Shown: positions 21,901-31,860 of the stretch, in pieces
How the letters are laid out: every line of letters begins with the position of its first letter
Position numbering within the stretch: position 1 is the first letter of the stretch
Origin: Gracilaria vermiculophylla
Lineage: Eukaryota; Rhodophyta; Florideophyceae; Gracilariales; Gracilariaceae
Length of the DNA: 64,000 nucleotides
Direction: 5' to 3'
NCBI GenBank assembly: GCA_019155205.2
Contig: JAHNZQ020000308.1
Coordinates: 783,453 to 847,452, forward strand
Program-made: the position numbers and the translations under genes
Notes under the pieces: generated by a model
What the model was told of the DNA's origin: nothing
What the model saw: only the letters and a program-made list of their open reading frames with translations
Database searches by the model: none

Positions 21901-23268
21901 TCGAGACCTGAACACTATAGAATACAATCGAAGAGCTGCAAAAGAAAATGTTCACGCGGGGCGGCCCTTATGGAGCCTGCAGTTTGCATCGCACAAAGAT
22001 ATCTGGCATTTGATCGCTTTGTGCAAGACAAATCGAGGGGGATTTGGGAACTCTCAGACTGTTGTTCAGGAGGAACACTGATGGATTCGAGAGTCGTATG
22101 GAATGAAATCTGACAATGCTTGACCTGTCATATGCGATTACCGAAACTGATTTGGTGTCCTTTGCCTTTCCCGGTAAATGAAGAGGTTAATGTAGATTAT
22201 AAATCCAACGATGTGAAGTTTTGTTGGAAATGATGACGAGAAACGATGCACAATTTATGCTAACGTAAGAAATGTATCTGGTACAAAGGGTATTGAGAAG
22301 CATGGGAAATGACTGATAACCGTTGCAACTTGAGGTGAACTAAAGAGAAGCTTTTCGCAAAAGCCGTAATCAGTGTTTTCCAGCATTCAGGTGGTCTTTC
22401 AAACCATTTTAGTAATTTTCAAATATGTTCATTTGGCAAAGAATGATATTTACCTAACGAATGTGAAGCGTGCTCAAATTTTTATCTCTACGCCAAAGTG
22501 CTAATATTTAAGTAGTTCTTTGATGTCCTAAGACAAGACATCTCATATCCAAAGAGTTCCGAAATCAGCCCTTCCCAAGTGTTGGATCAGATAGTGGGCT
22601 ATGCGAGAAGCTCAATCTACTGACGCACCAGTGCAGACGCAACAGCATGCGCTCCTCAACTCAACTTGAGCGTATTTGCATCGAAATACAAATGAACGGG
22701 TGGTTCCGGATAATGCGAATCAAGTCGCATGGGCTGAAAAAGTGTCATTGGGATGTTCCGTGTATCAGGTTTTGAGGTGACAAGGGTTCAAGACACGAGA
22801 CTCGAAAGAAAGAACATTGACTTCAATTGGCAGAAGAAGTCTTCTTCCATATTCCTATTTCAAAACACATGTATCATCGACAGCGATGAAACATGTTAGA
22901 ATTGTGCTCATAGCCCGATTACATATATGAGCTTCAGATCTAACACGTGGGAAAATATAGTCATGCGATTTATCTTCATGCGCGTCATTCATTTCCTTGT
23001 TGGCACTTGTTGTGCCCTGATGGCTTGTCTTTCATATCTTAAGGAGGGGTCTACACTTTAGCGCCAGTTAATGCAGTGCATTTCCGCGGTCTTTTTGTAG
23101 GCAGCCAAGGAAAATTTATGGTTCTCAGGACGTAATCATGATCATCGTTTGCACTTTGCGTTCTAATCACTCGGAGACTTGTAATAAGTCGATGAACTTG
23201 TCACTAATCTGCCGTATTGAGTTGGCAACGGTCGCCATTGCACTAATTGTTGCTCTCTCATCTGTATC
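21901..23268. other. Shared upstream region of two divergent Cys-repeat genes
   Basis: 1368 bp between the start codons of two divergently transcribed GCC2/GCC3-type genes. It contains no supported gene; 60-78-codon frames near 21886-22113 have no domain. Both promoters must lie here, but I could not pick out a convincing TATA element or a shared motif by eye. Confidence 0.45.
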
Positions 23269-24186
23269 ATGAACTTCGCACAAACTTTAGCGGTGCTCTG
23301 CCTTCTGTTCACCACGGCTGCCAGTATCTCATGTCCAGCCGGAAGCTATTTGTCATCTACTGGAACTTGTGCTCCATGCCCCAAAGGATTTGCGCAGCCC
23401 CTTCGAGGGCAATCTGGCTGTACTCAATGTCCGTCAACCTCCTTCACCCCCAATGAGGGGGCTACAAGCTGTACTCCATGTTCAGCCAACCAAGTTGCTA
23501 CGCCGTCTTTGGACCAATGCGAATGTCAGCCTGGATTCATTCCAAAGGAAGTAGGAAGTAACCGGGTCAGCCAGTGCGAAGCCTGTCCGCCAGGCACTTA
23601 TAATACCCGGTTTCGTAGCTATTTCTCTTATAACATTTGTTCTGAGTGCGCAGAGAATACATTCAATCCTGACCCCGGACAAACCGAATGTCAACCGTGT
23701 CCAGAGGGACAGGTTGCTGCCGTTGGTTCTAGCGGCTGCCTTGCTTGTCGCATAGGGGAAGTGATGGTTGACGGTCAATGCACTGCTTGTCCAAAAGGAT
23801 TCACATACAAGGCGCAAGTCGGCAAGTGCGAGCCCTGTGATCCCGGGTACTTCAAACCAGCCGTCGGGAACTTCCCGTGCATTCCTTGTCCCACTTTCAT
23901 GACCTCAAACGGATCCGCGGCAGAATGCTTTAAACCATGTGAAGCCGGGAAAACTCTGTTTAATGATGGCAGTTGCGGCACATGTCCAGCTGGCCACTAT
24001 TTCTCGCTCTGGGACAAATATTGCACCATATGCCCAAGCGGAACATTTATGCCATACCCCAACATACGATCGAGTTGCTTTGAATGTGCGGAAGACAGTG
24101 AATCCGAAAGAGGAGCGACAAGGTGCTCGTGCCGAGTGAACATGTCGAACAACACATGTCGCGTGTGCGATCCACTACCGAGATGA
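23269..24186 (+). CDS. Secreted GCC2/GCC3 cysteine-repeat protein
   Basis: 305 residues, starting MNFAQTLAVLCLLFTTAASIS-C, a clear signal peptide with cleavage near residue 19-21. The rest is a series of GCC2/GCC3-like modules (CPAGSYLSSTGTCAPCPKGF, GCTQCPSTSFTPNEGATSC, QCEACPPGTYNT, CDPGYFKPAVGNFPCIPCP and others). The architecture matches the divergent neighbour at 20.6-21.9 kb, but this one is about two thirds as long. It ends at CRVCDPLPR without a membrane anchor. The arrangement suggests an inverted local duplication that has diverged a good deal, and the pair may be co-regulated from the region between them. Extracellular location is confident; function unknown. Confidence 0.87.
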   Translation: MNFAQTLAVLCLLFTTAASISCPAGSYLSSTGTCAPCPKGFAQPLRGQSGCTQCPSTSFTPNEGATSCTPCSANQVATPSLDQCECQPGFIPKEVGSNRVSQCEACPPGTYNTRFRSYFSYNICSECAENTFNPDPGQTECQPCPEGQVAAVGSSGCLACRIGEVMVDGQCTACPKGFTYKAQVGKCEPCDPGYFKPAVGNFPCIPCPTFMTSNGSAAECFKPCEAGKTLFNDGSCGTCPAGHYFSLWDKYCTICPSGTFMPYPNIRSSCFECAEDSESERGATRCSCRVNMSNNTCRVCDPLPR

Positions 24187-24502
24187 TTTATTCAAGGATT
24201 GCAAATTCTATTGTTTTCGTTTCGAAAGTGAATGCTGATTCGTCTGGTGTTATGATTGCAGGCTTCAAGCCACTTTCTCTGCTTCCATTGTTGTTGTGTG
24301 GAGGAGAATCTGAAGGGATACGTTTTTCTAAACACGGGTAGAATGGCGTGGCGCGAGAAATAGAAAAAAAAATTAAGGTAGAATAGACAGGAGAATATGG
24401 TTTACGATTTAAATGCGAGAAGGGTAAATTAAACGAAGTCGGACCAGTAATAGTGTTTGCGCAAGTATACATGTCGATTGCTCTGCTGAATCTACTGAGT
24501 AA
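24187..24502. other. Spacer between convergent genes
   Basis: 316 bp between the stop codons of the Cys-repeat gene (+) and the CAP-domain gene (-). No feature recognised. Confidence 0.4.
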
Positions 24503-24979
24503 CTATTTTTTACGTTTCTTCATTTTTTCAGCAAAGACTTGAGCCCAATACAAACCCATTTTCTTGCTTTGACGAACATCCATACCAACGTGTTGCGCCC
24601 TCGGGCTGAGGATAACGTTCCTGTGGCCTGGACTGTTCATCCAATCTTGCATAACTTCATCGCAGGTATGTTGATTTCTGGCGAGATTTTCGCCGGCCCA
24701 GGAGTAATCATATCCTACGGCAGCCACCCTATCTCTAAGAGATGTGTTGAAAGAATGTGTAAGGTTCTTGTCGTTGTCGACAAGCGTTTTATTGTAGCGC
24801 CTGGCGCATTTACTGAGCCTTTTACTGAGCCTCACCGTTGGTACGCCTACCTTCTCGCGCTCTGCATTAACGTGTTGGAAGATGTTGTGAATGCGTTGAT
24901 TCCTGAGCTCTTTCTTTCGACGTTTCTTAGAAATACTTTTTTTTGGTTTCTCGATGTTAGAATCAGATTTGTCATCCAT
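24503..24979 (-). CDS. CAP-domain (SCP/PR-1-like) protein without signal peptide
   Basis: 158 residues. The C-terminal 125 residues form a CAP domain: CARRYNKTLVDNDKNLTHSF (H75), GYDYSWAGENLA (E97), EVMQDWMNSPGHRNVILSP (W113, H119) and HVGMDV...GLYWAQVFAE. The His, Glu and His that line the CAP cavity are all present. The form is closest to the short single-domain CAP proteins common in bacteria and algae rather than the longer fungal or animal PR-1/SCP type. Instead of a signal peptide the N-terminus is hydrophilic and strongly basic (KPKKSISKKRRKK, 11-23) and the C-terminus is also basic (KMKKRKK). Most family members are secreted, so this one is either intracellular, possibly nuclear, or its true first exon is missing from this model. 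ATG start, single exon as read. Confidence 0.85.
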   Translation of the reverse strand: MDDKSDSNIEKPKKSISKKRRKKELRNQRIHNIFQHVNAEREKVGVPTVRLSKRLSKCARRYNKTLVDNDKNLTHSFNTSLRDRVAAVGYDYSWAGENLARNQHTCDEVMQDWMNSPGHRNVILSPRAQHVGMDVRQSKKMGLYWAQVFAEKMKKRKK

Positions 24980-26355
24980 GGAACTTGAAGAATTGTGGCG
25001 AAGAGCAATGAGTGTGATTACCGGGCGTGAATAAGTAGACGGGTTTCTTTAGTAAAGCACTATTCCAACAAATGCATGAGAAAAGCAAGCGTTACATTTA
25101 TGTTATGAGATGATCAACACGTCCAAAGGCGTGTATGAGGGCAAAAACTCACAGCTGAAAATATTTTTAAAAAAAGGTGGTGATTTTTCAGAGAAAAAAA
25201 ACGGATGCAGTTTTTCATATGCAGGAATGATTTCCAGCAGTGGGACGACGATGGTTTCATAGCAGAAGCAAGTGAATGGCATGGCATGTATGAAGGGCAT
25301 TATTTCCGTTACAGCTCCGTTTTGAACACTCAAACGCTGCGGGTGCTAACTGGCCTGTATGTGTTGGCTGGAGGAGGTTTCTATAGTACACGCCCCCGCT
25401 TTTTGACCATATATAGAGCCGGACCGGGAGAACACGAATGAATGTCGTCAGCTTGGTTGTATCTTGTACTTGTGATCACCGATTGCTTCGAGCATCGGGG
25501 GAGGCGGTGGCGGGAGCGCGGCGCAAGTGGGCCCCCGTTACAAAAACGCGCCAACGAGCGCGCGCGCGGCGGCCGGCGGGCACAAGTGCGCAGCACCGAT
25601 ATTTACGCCGCCGATGCGCACAGATTTCCGGGCGCGTTTTCCGGCGCGCTCGGGATAACAACAACGTGGTGGCGCGCGAGGGCGGGGCGCACGGCAAGCG
25701 CGCCTCGCCCGCGGCGGCGGCGGTGGCGGCGGCGGCGGCGGTGGCGGCGGCGGCAGCGGCGGCGGCGGCTGCGGCGGCGGCGGCGGCGGCGGCGACACGC
25801 CGCCGACTTGGAAGCATGCCAGTGGACGGACGCGGCGCGCGCCGTGAGTGGAACACGCGCGCGTGCCTGACGTGCGGACGGCACGCAGTAGTGCCGTGGA
25901 CTGCGCGCCGTCGCGCCGCCTCCGCCGCCGCCGCGCGCGCCGACGGCCGCGCGCCGCCGCCACGCGCCGCCGCGCGGCGCGAAACGGGTGGCGCGCGCGC
26001 GCCGAGGAAGGACCGCCGCGCAGCTGCAGGTCACGCGCGCGCGCCGCGACAGGCTGTCGCGCGCGCGGCGCGCGAAAGCTGCCGGTTTTGGCGCGCGCGC
26101 GCTGTACTCCATGCGCGGCGCGCGCGCAAAAAGGCGCCGCTCACACGCGGAACGCGCGTCGCAGCCGCACGCGCTGTCCCCGCACGCGATACGGCCCGTA
26201 CGCGAGGCGGCGGCTTATCGACAGCGCGCGGCAGCGGCGGCGACGCGGCGGTCGCGGGTGTGGCGGGCGGCGCGATCGGCAGGCATGGGTTGGAAATGTA
26301 GGCGAAAGTAGCCATTTACTGCGGCGGGGGCGCGCGAGCGCGCGCGCCGCGCGCT
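24980..26355. other. Intergenic; left edge of a GC-rich island
   Basis: From about 25480 the DNA changes abruptly to very high GC with dense CpG, GCGC runs and a (GGC)n tract. As a result all frames on both strands are open for long distances (for example 25438-26301 +, 25848-26486 +, 25603-26112 -). They encode Arg/Ala/Pro-rich low-complexity strings with no domain, and I do not call them genes. Just before the island, ATATATAG at about 25409-25416 could be a TATA element for a plus-strand transcript starting near an ATG at 25438; this is weak. Confidence 0.4.
25710..25793. repeat. (GGC)n trinucleotide tract, imperfect
   Basis: About 84 bp of GGC/GCG triplets with a few GTG, CAG and CTG interruptions. 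It lies outside any supported coding region. Confidence 0.85.
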
Positions 26356-26381
26356 CTATGTGCTCTGGCGCGACGCGGCGC

Positions 26382-26415
<34 letters not shown>

Positions 26416-27088
26416 CACAGGCACCTCGCGGTACAGGTGCTTGTGGATGGTCATACAGTGTTTGGTTAGGTGGGACTTGGTTTTAAACTGCAATTTGCAG
26501 TGCGCGCACGGGTGCGGGCGCACCTGATGATGCACCATGCGGATGTGTCTCTGGAGCCCGTCTTTGTACGGGAAGTGGATTTTGCAAACATCGCACTTGG
26601 CCTTCTTGCGGCCCTCGTGCACGGCGCGGATCTGGCGGAGGGCGGCACGGCAGGAGCGGGGGAGGGCGAGAGGGGCGTGTGTGAGAAGGACGCAAAGCGA
26701 TGGGTAAAAAGGGCGCAATAAAAGAAATGGGGGCGAGAGGCGGCGGCGGACTTACGTGCTTGTTTTTGTTGGCGTTGTTGGAGAACGTGGCGTGGCACAG
26801 GTTGCATTGGTGCGTTGTGGGCTTGCGGTGCGCCTTGCGCTCGTGGTTGCGCAGGGCGCGCAGCGAGTCGAACTGCGCCACACACGCGCCGATTGCGCAC
26901 GAGTACTTGGCCAGCAGCGGCTGTGCAAACGGCCTGTGAGTGCTCGAGGCGGTGGCGGACGCGGCGGTAGCGGGCGCAGCGGCGGCGGCGGCGGGCGTGG
27001 CGGGCGAGCGGCCAGCGGCGGGCGCGGCCGACGCGCCCTGCGGGTTGAGCAACTCGTGCACGCTGATCCTTCGATACGTGGACTCCAT
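26356..27088 (-). CDS. Four-finger C2H2 zinc-finger protein, two exons
   Basis: Exon 1 is 26756-27088 (111 codons, ATG in CCGCCATGG context), intron 26632-26755 and exon 2 26356-26631, giving 202 residues. The intron has a consensus donor (GTAAGT) and acceptor (GCCAG) in phase 0. Joining the exons completes finger 2 exactly at the splice site. The fingers are C64/C69/H82/H87, C95/C98/H111/H116, C124/C127/H140/H145 and C153/C156/H169/H174, each with 12 residues between the second Cys and first His. The N-terminus begins MESTYRRISVHELLNP and runs into an Ala/Pro/Thr-rich stretch. The C-terminus is a Pro run encoded by a (GGC)n tract, which could vary in length. Expected to be a nuclear DNA-binding protein. 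A larger C2H2 gene lies just upstream on the same strand, and the two may be old duplicates. This is the only confident intron in the window. Confidence 0.85.
26381..26414. repeat. (GGC)n tract encoding polyproline
   Basis: About 34 bp of GGC triplets. Read on the minus strand it gives the run of ten prolines near the C-terminus of the four-finger protein. Confidence 0.85.
26632..26755 (-). other. Spliceosomal intron, 124 nt
   Basis: Donor AAGCAC|GTAAGT and acceptor CCGCCAG|ATC on the minus strand. Reading through the intron destroys the second zinc finger; removing it restores H-x4-H spacing and keeps the frame (phase 0). No other acceptor I tried restores the finger. It is GC-rich like its surroundings, with a pyrimidine-rich 3' part. 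Confidence 0.85.
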
Positions 27089-27460
27089 GGCGGTGAACAG
27101 CGACTGCGGCGGCGGGGGCAAAGGGAAGGAGCGGGGGGGGAGGGGGGGAGGCGCGGCGCGGGGGGAGGGGGGGAGGCGCGGCGCGGGGAGGGGGGGAGGG
27201 GGGCGCCGGCGGCTGCTTAAAAGCAGGCGAGCAATTGCCATGCTCAGCGAGCGGTGCGGGAAGTATCGCGTAAAGCGGCAGTTGAAGAGGGGGGCGGGTG
27301 GGGAGCGGAGCGCAAAAAAGGCCATTCCTCTCCTGTGCTGGGCGCAGACACGTCAAGGCGCGCGAATCGAAAGCGAGCGCTGATCGCGGCGCTGGTCACG
27401 TGGCGCGTTGCGCGCGGCGGCGGAGAGCGGCGCGCCGCACGTGGACAGCGCGCGGCGCGC

Positions 27461-27520
27461 GCCGGTTGCGCTTGGGGCGCGCCGGTTGCGCTTGGGGCGC
27501 GCCGGTTGCGCTTCGGGGGG
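27461..27520. repeat. 20-bp tandem repeat x3
   Basis: Three copies of GCCGGTTGCGCTTGGGGCGC starting at 27461, 27481 and 27501. The first two are identical and the third has several changes in its last third. Confidence 0.9.
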
Positions 27521-27746
27521 CGGCGCGAGCGCCGCGCGGCGGCGCTTACGTTTGGCGCGCGCGTTCGGCTGGCGCGCGCGAAAGGCGCCGACGCGGCGCC
27601 GATGGCGGAGGCACCGATCGCGCTCGCGCCGCAACATCTCGTCGCAGCCAGCAGCTCCGCGCCAACGTCGCGGCGCGCAGCACGTGGCATTTAGAAACAG
27701 ATACGTGGCGCAAGCGCCCAATTTTCCCTTCGTCCTTCATTTTGCA

Positions 27747-27765
27747 CGCGCGCGCGCGCGCGCGC
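27747..27765. repeat. (CG)n dinucleotide run
   Basis: Uninterrupted alternating CG of about 19 bp, followed by ATGCGCGC. Alternating CG of this length can adopt Z-DNA and is rare in genomes with CpG methylation. Confidence 0.85.
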
Positions 27766-27865
27766 ATGCGCGCTCGGCCGCCTCGGCCGCCTCGGCCGCC
27801 GCCTCTGCCGCCGCCTACTCGGCCGCCGCCGACGGCCGCGATGCCGCCTTGAGCCGACGGCGCCG

Positions 27866-29377
27866 CTAGCGCCGCCGCTCATGCGCTTTGCGGTCGCACC
27901 GGTGCACCTGCAGGTTGCTCGAGTGCAGGAAGCGCCGCCCGCAACCCTTGCACACGTAGCGGTACGAGCCGCGCGTTTGTTGCGCCGACCCGTGCCGCGA
28001 GGACAAATGCCGCGTCACGTTCCCCTTCACCCTCGACGAGTACTCGCAGAACCCGCACACGTGCACCTGCCGCTGCCTCAGCGCCGCCTTTGCCGCCGCA
28101 GCCGCCGCCTTGGCCACCGCCTTTGCGCCCTCCGCCTCATCCGCCGCGCGCGCCCCCGTCGCGCGCCCCGCGTGGAACCGCCTCTTGTGCACCGTCAGGT
28201 TGCAGCGCTTGTTGAAGAACGCCGTGCACCCGTCTGCCCCGCACTCCCACCGCTGCCCGTTCGAGCAGTCGTGCTGCGTCTTCTCGTGCCGCACCCGGTT
28301 GGCCTGCGACTTGAGCGTCATCGGGCAGAAGCTGCACTGCACGGTGCTTGTCACGTGAACCCGCTCCGCGTGCCGCTTGAGCGCCAGCTTCGACCCGAAG
28401 TACGCCCCGCACTCGTCGCATCTCACGTTGGCCACCTCCTGCTTCATATTCAACCCTTTTGCAACCTGCGATTTGTCGCGCTTCAGCCTGTGGATTCTCA
28501 CCGTGCTCTTCGTGCCCCGCGCTGCTTGCCCCTCGCCCTGTCCCTCCTTCTCCTCCGCCCCTTCCGCCTCGCCGTTTTCATCTTCTTGCGCCTCGCGTGC
28601 CGCTTCGCTCCCGCCCTTGTTGTTTCGCTCTCTACTCACGTCTGCCACGCGCTGCGCGCCCTCATTCCCGCTGAGAACGTCCCCTGAATGCTCTTCAATG
28701 TCGTCAGTGTTCTCCACCGCCGTCACAGCGTCCGCTTCTTGCGAAGCGCATATCTTTTCTACATCACCCTGTGCTTTGTTCTCAACAGCGGCTCTGATTT
28801 GTTTTGGTAGCATCCTTTGCTCATCGAGATCGGGTACATTAAAAACGGCCTCAGTTTCATTGTCGAAGAACGGGTCCAGCTGCGCCCACAACTCTTTCTC
28901 GAGCAGAGGATCATAAAATTTAACAGCACCTACGGCCGCTACTTCATCTTCGCCTCCGTTCTGCTTCTCTCTCAGCTGCACAACTTGCTCCCCGCGTGCT
29001 GCACCCGTTTCCGCCCGCCCCGCGGCCAATGCGGGCAACTCCGTCTGCGCGCGCAACTCCGTCTGCGCGCGCAATTCAGTCTGCACGCGCAATCCAGTCT
29101 GCGCGCGCAATCCAGTCTGCGAGGGCATTTCCTTGTGCGCGGGCAATTCGGGCTGCGCAGCGCCGCCGTTTTGCGTTTTGGACCCATTGTCATTGCCCTC
29201 GCAGTTTGCTGCCATCTGATTATTACAGGGGGAATCCGCATCTTTGCCAATGATGACAGCACTATCATGTTCTGCGAATGGATCTACCAGACTCTCACAC
29301 GAAAATATTTCGTCTTCATTGACTTTCAGCGTGAATGGAATTCTCTCACAGTCCGTATCTTCAACGTATACGTCCAT
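27866..29377 (-). CDS. Five-finger C2H2 zinc-finger protein with acidic N-terminus
   Basis: 503 residues from the ATG at 29375-29377 (the seven codons upstream begin with TTG). The N-terminal 300 residues are acidic and low-complexity. They include a hexapeptide repeat around RAQTEL (about residues 80-120) encoded by an 18-bp tandem repeat, and long Glu/Ala/Gly stretches that could act as an activation domain. Fingers occupy the C-terminal third: C320/C323/H336/H341, C348/C351/H364/H369, C379/C384/H397/H402, C441/C444/H457/H462, and a last one C476/C479/H492 with H499 (x6 spacing). An Ala/Lys-rich helix-like linker (about 405-435) separates fingers 3 and 4. Basic residues precede finger 1 (HRLKRDK). 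Predicted to be a nuclear DNA-binding regulator; targets unknown. Codon use is GC-extreme in the finger half and less so toward the start. Confidence 0.88.
   Translation of the reverse strand: MDVYVEDTDCERIPFTLKVNEDEIFSCESLVDPFAEHDSAVIIGKDADSPCNNQMAANCEGNDNGSKTQNGGAAQPELPAHKEMPSQTGLRAQTGLRVQTELRAQTELRAQTELPALAAGRAETGAARGEQVVQLREKQNGGEDEVAAVGAVKFYDPLLEKELWAQLDPFFDNETEAVFNVPDLDEQRMLPKQIRAAVENKAQGDVEKICASQEADAVTAVENTDDIEEHSGDVLSGNEGAQRVADVSRERNNKGGSEAAREAQEDENGEAEGAEEKEGQGEGQAARGTKSTVRIHRLKRDKSQVAKGLNMKQEVANVRCDECGAYFGSKLALKRHAERVHVTSTVQCSFCPMTLKSQANRVRHEKTQHDCSNGQRWECGADGCTAFFNKRCNLTVHKRRFHAGRATGARAADEAEGAKAVAKAAAAAAKAALRQRQVHVCGFCEYSSRVKGNVTRHLSSRHGSAQQTRGSYRYVCKGCGRRFLHSSNLQVHRCDRKAHERRR
29029..29154. 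repeat. 18-bp coding tandem repeat, about 7 units
   Basis: Seven units of the form GCGCGCGCAAYTCMGTCT within the five-finger gene. On the minus strand each encodes six residues of the type Q-T-[EG]-L-R-A. Central units are nearly identical and the outer ones are degraded. Confidence 0.85.
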
Positions 29378-31860
29378 AGTATTGCTCTCTAAGTACAAGT
29401 TTGTTCGGTGACACTTGCGGTACAGCTTTTCAAAGGATCTGGTCTTTTAGTGGACTATTTCTATCCGTTGTATTAAATTGTACCGATCGTGCACCATCTG
29501 CAGTAGAGACCGTATCTTATAAATCATTTTGGGATAGCCCCAAAGACTCTTTTTCGATCTTCAGGTAAGCATCCGGATTGGAACTTCTGTCACATCCCAC
29601 TTGGGCTACCGTGCTTTATTCGTATCAATAACAATGTTCAATGGTTGTTTCTAATCACAGTTTGAAGACATACTACTTTCTCTGCATCCAAAATTTCCCT
29701 TTTGGGTTCACTATCTGTTGAAGGCGAGATTATTCTATTTTTACTTTTCTTATCCGACGAATGCAGAAAGCAGGCATCATGCAGTAATCTGGCCTAAAAC
29801 ACAGCACGACAATTAAATCATGTGTGTGGTTGCATCGAAATTCTGGGAATAAAATTATTGCGGAAAAGCAATATATTTTTGCAACCCAATTGAGGTCCAT
29901 TGCTGCCCTCAAAGGGCATGGGATTTATGACGCGCGCCGGGTATCTGGTTGCCCGCTGCTTGAGGTGAGCAAACCCTCACAAGGGACAAAGTCGTCATCG
30001 GCTGACTTCTCTCTCTGCGCTTTCACCAATCAAAAATCTCCGGACAGCGTGTACGCGGTATTCTTGCACTGCTACACGCCTTCCTAAACTGATAGATTTT
30101 TTTTCCAACGAATGGAACAATGAGTGGAATACCTTTTGGAGACCGCCAACAGCGTGCTGAGGAATAAAGAGACAGAGGATCAGCATCGGAGCTAGAAAGA
30201 ATTGTTTTTTTTTTTTTTTTTTTTTTGAAGAGTAAACTCGGATTTCGTTGAACTGATGAAATGTGTTTTCCAGCGTTGAGCAGATGGGATGCCATATATA
30301 ACACTGCAAGATGAAACCTTGGCTTCTGCCAGCAAACGATTTTGCGCTTGCTTTCCAACGACATCGATCGTTGTCCATCCCCAGCTATGGTCGCTGCAGC
30401 GACAGCGAATGGCACGCCAGCGGATTCCAGTGTGTTGTGCATCGATGGATGGTCGCCTAGCGGCGGTAGCGATCGTTTCTTGCCGGCAACGAACGCGGGC
30501 TCGGCTTTGTTTTGATTTGCTGCGCTGTTGAAAAGTGCTTCGTTTTCTCTACTATGTTCTTCTCGGCAGAAACAAGGAGGTTTTCCGGATTTGCTTGGGC
30601 TCGTTGCGCTGGCGTCTTTTGACGCGGAAAAATGCTCGCATGTTCGCGTTTCATATCCTTTACTCATGTAGTGTAGATCAAGTATTTTGCCGAACGGAAC
30701 AAAACTGTAATACCTGTTTAACTAGAAGACGGGAAAAAATTACTGTTTATCGCAATGTACAAGTGCTCTGAACCACACAGCCTGCTGATATCGTACTTCG
30801 TAAGGAGATCACCATCTGGGCTTATCGCCTTGTCGATGTCGAGTCTTTTTCGATTAGGTGGTTGCGTTTGATTGGATACAGAAGTACAGCAGTGCGATAA
30901 GTCCGTTGTATCGAAAACTTCGTTCGGGTATAACAGGTCGTCCGAAGACCAAAACCTGTCTCAACGCAACGATTAGCGACCAGCTCTTCATATACCCCAT
31001 TTTCTGCATTCTGTTTGTGTTGTTGCTCATACAGATATCCGTGATTTGTATAAATGAACCAATTTCGAAAAAACAATTAATGTAATTATTTATACATAAA
31101 AAGTCCTGTAAAACATTTAGTACATTATTGAGCTCAAACGGTCAATGACTTACACTCATTGCGTTGTTCAAATGCGCTTCGTTGGAAAATCACTTTGTCT
31201 AGGGTATATGTAGGAGACACAAAGGCGCCCGAGCGTGTGCTCTTCTACACTGATGGTAAGGTACAACCTATTGCGTTCAGCCAAGAGCAGGAGGCTTTAA
31301 CTGCTACCGCACTTGGGTGAATGGGAAACAAAATGTGCAACACAGCGCGTGAATTGAACAAATCCAGTAATGTCCCACAGCACTAAAGATCATAGCTTAA
31401 AGAAGTCAGACCATCAAGCAGAACTAAGGATCTGCAGCATCATTGGGATCGCAGCCTATGGTCGCGATCCATGATGGCGATGGCTTGTTGTCGAACTAGA
31501 TTCTAGCCCATGTGCAACTGTTGCCTTCGAAGTCAGGAGTCGCATTGTTGTATATTGCACCCACTGCCCACTCCAATTTGCAATAAATCTACTTCAAAGT
31601 TACTGGAAAATCCAGAGAAAACTCCGCCAAATTTCTTAACTTTGATCATAAAGATACTACAGGTTCACACACACAGACGGGAAAATAACACAAACGGGAA
31701 GACAAACAGCACAAATAATGTGGTTGCAAGAACTTTTATCTGTGACACTAAACTCGTATTCATGGGACTACAATCTTACTTGATCTAGAGCTGCAAACAA
31801 CTTAGGTGTGACGCATGTCTTCATTGTATTTGAGATGATCTTTCAAATCGTCAACATCTT
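29378..31860. other. Intergenic with a T22 homopolymer
   Basis: No supported gene. A run of 22 T lies at 30205-30226. A 214-codon minus-strand frame (30023-30667) reads through it as polylysine and has no domain, so I reject it. Other short frames are featureless. The left end contains the promoter of the five-finger gene. Confidence 0.4.

Larger units (their letters stand above)
27089..27865. other. GC-rich spacer between the two zinc-finger genes
   Basis: 5' flank of the four-finger gene and 3' flank of the five-finger gene. Extremely GC-rich, with purine runs (GGGGGAGG repeats at about 27136-27200), a 20-bp tandem repeat, a CG dinucleotide run and short CTCGGCCGC repeats (about 27773-27798). 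Frames are open on both strands but low-complexity; no gene called. Confidence 0.5.

Noticed and set aside
25438..26301. Long plus-strand open frame in the GC island (287 codons, ATG after an ATATATAG)
   Set aside because: All six frames are open here because stop codons are rare in GC-extreme DNA; the product is Arg/Ala low-complexity with no domain.
27881..28687. 268-codon plus-strand open frame
   Set aside because: Antisense shadow of the five-finger C2H2 gene; His/Arg/Leu/Pro-rich as expected from reversed GC-rich codons.
30023..30667. 214-codon minus-strand open frame
   Set aside because: It reads through a T22 homopolymer as polylysine, has no domain, and other frames overlap it.
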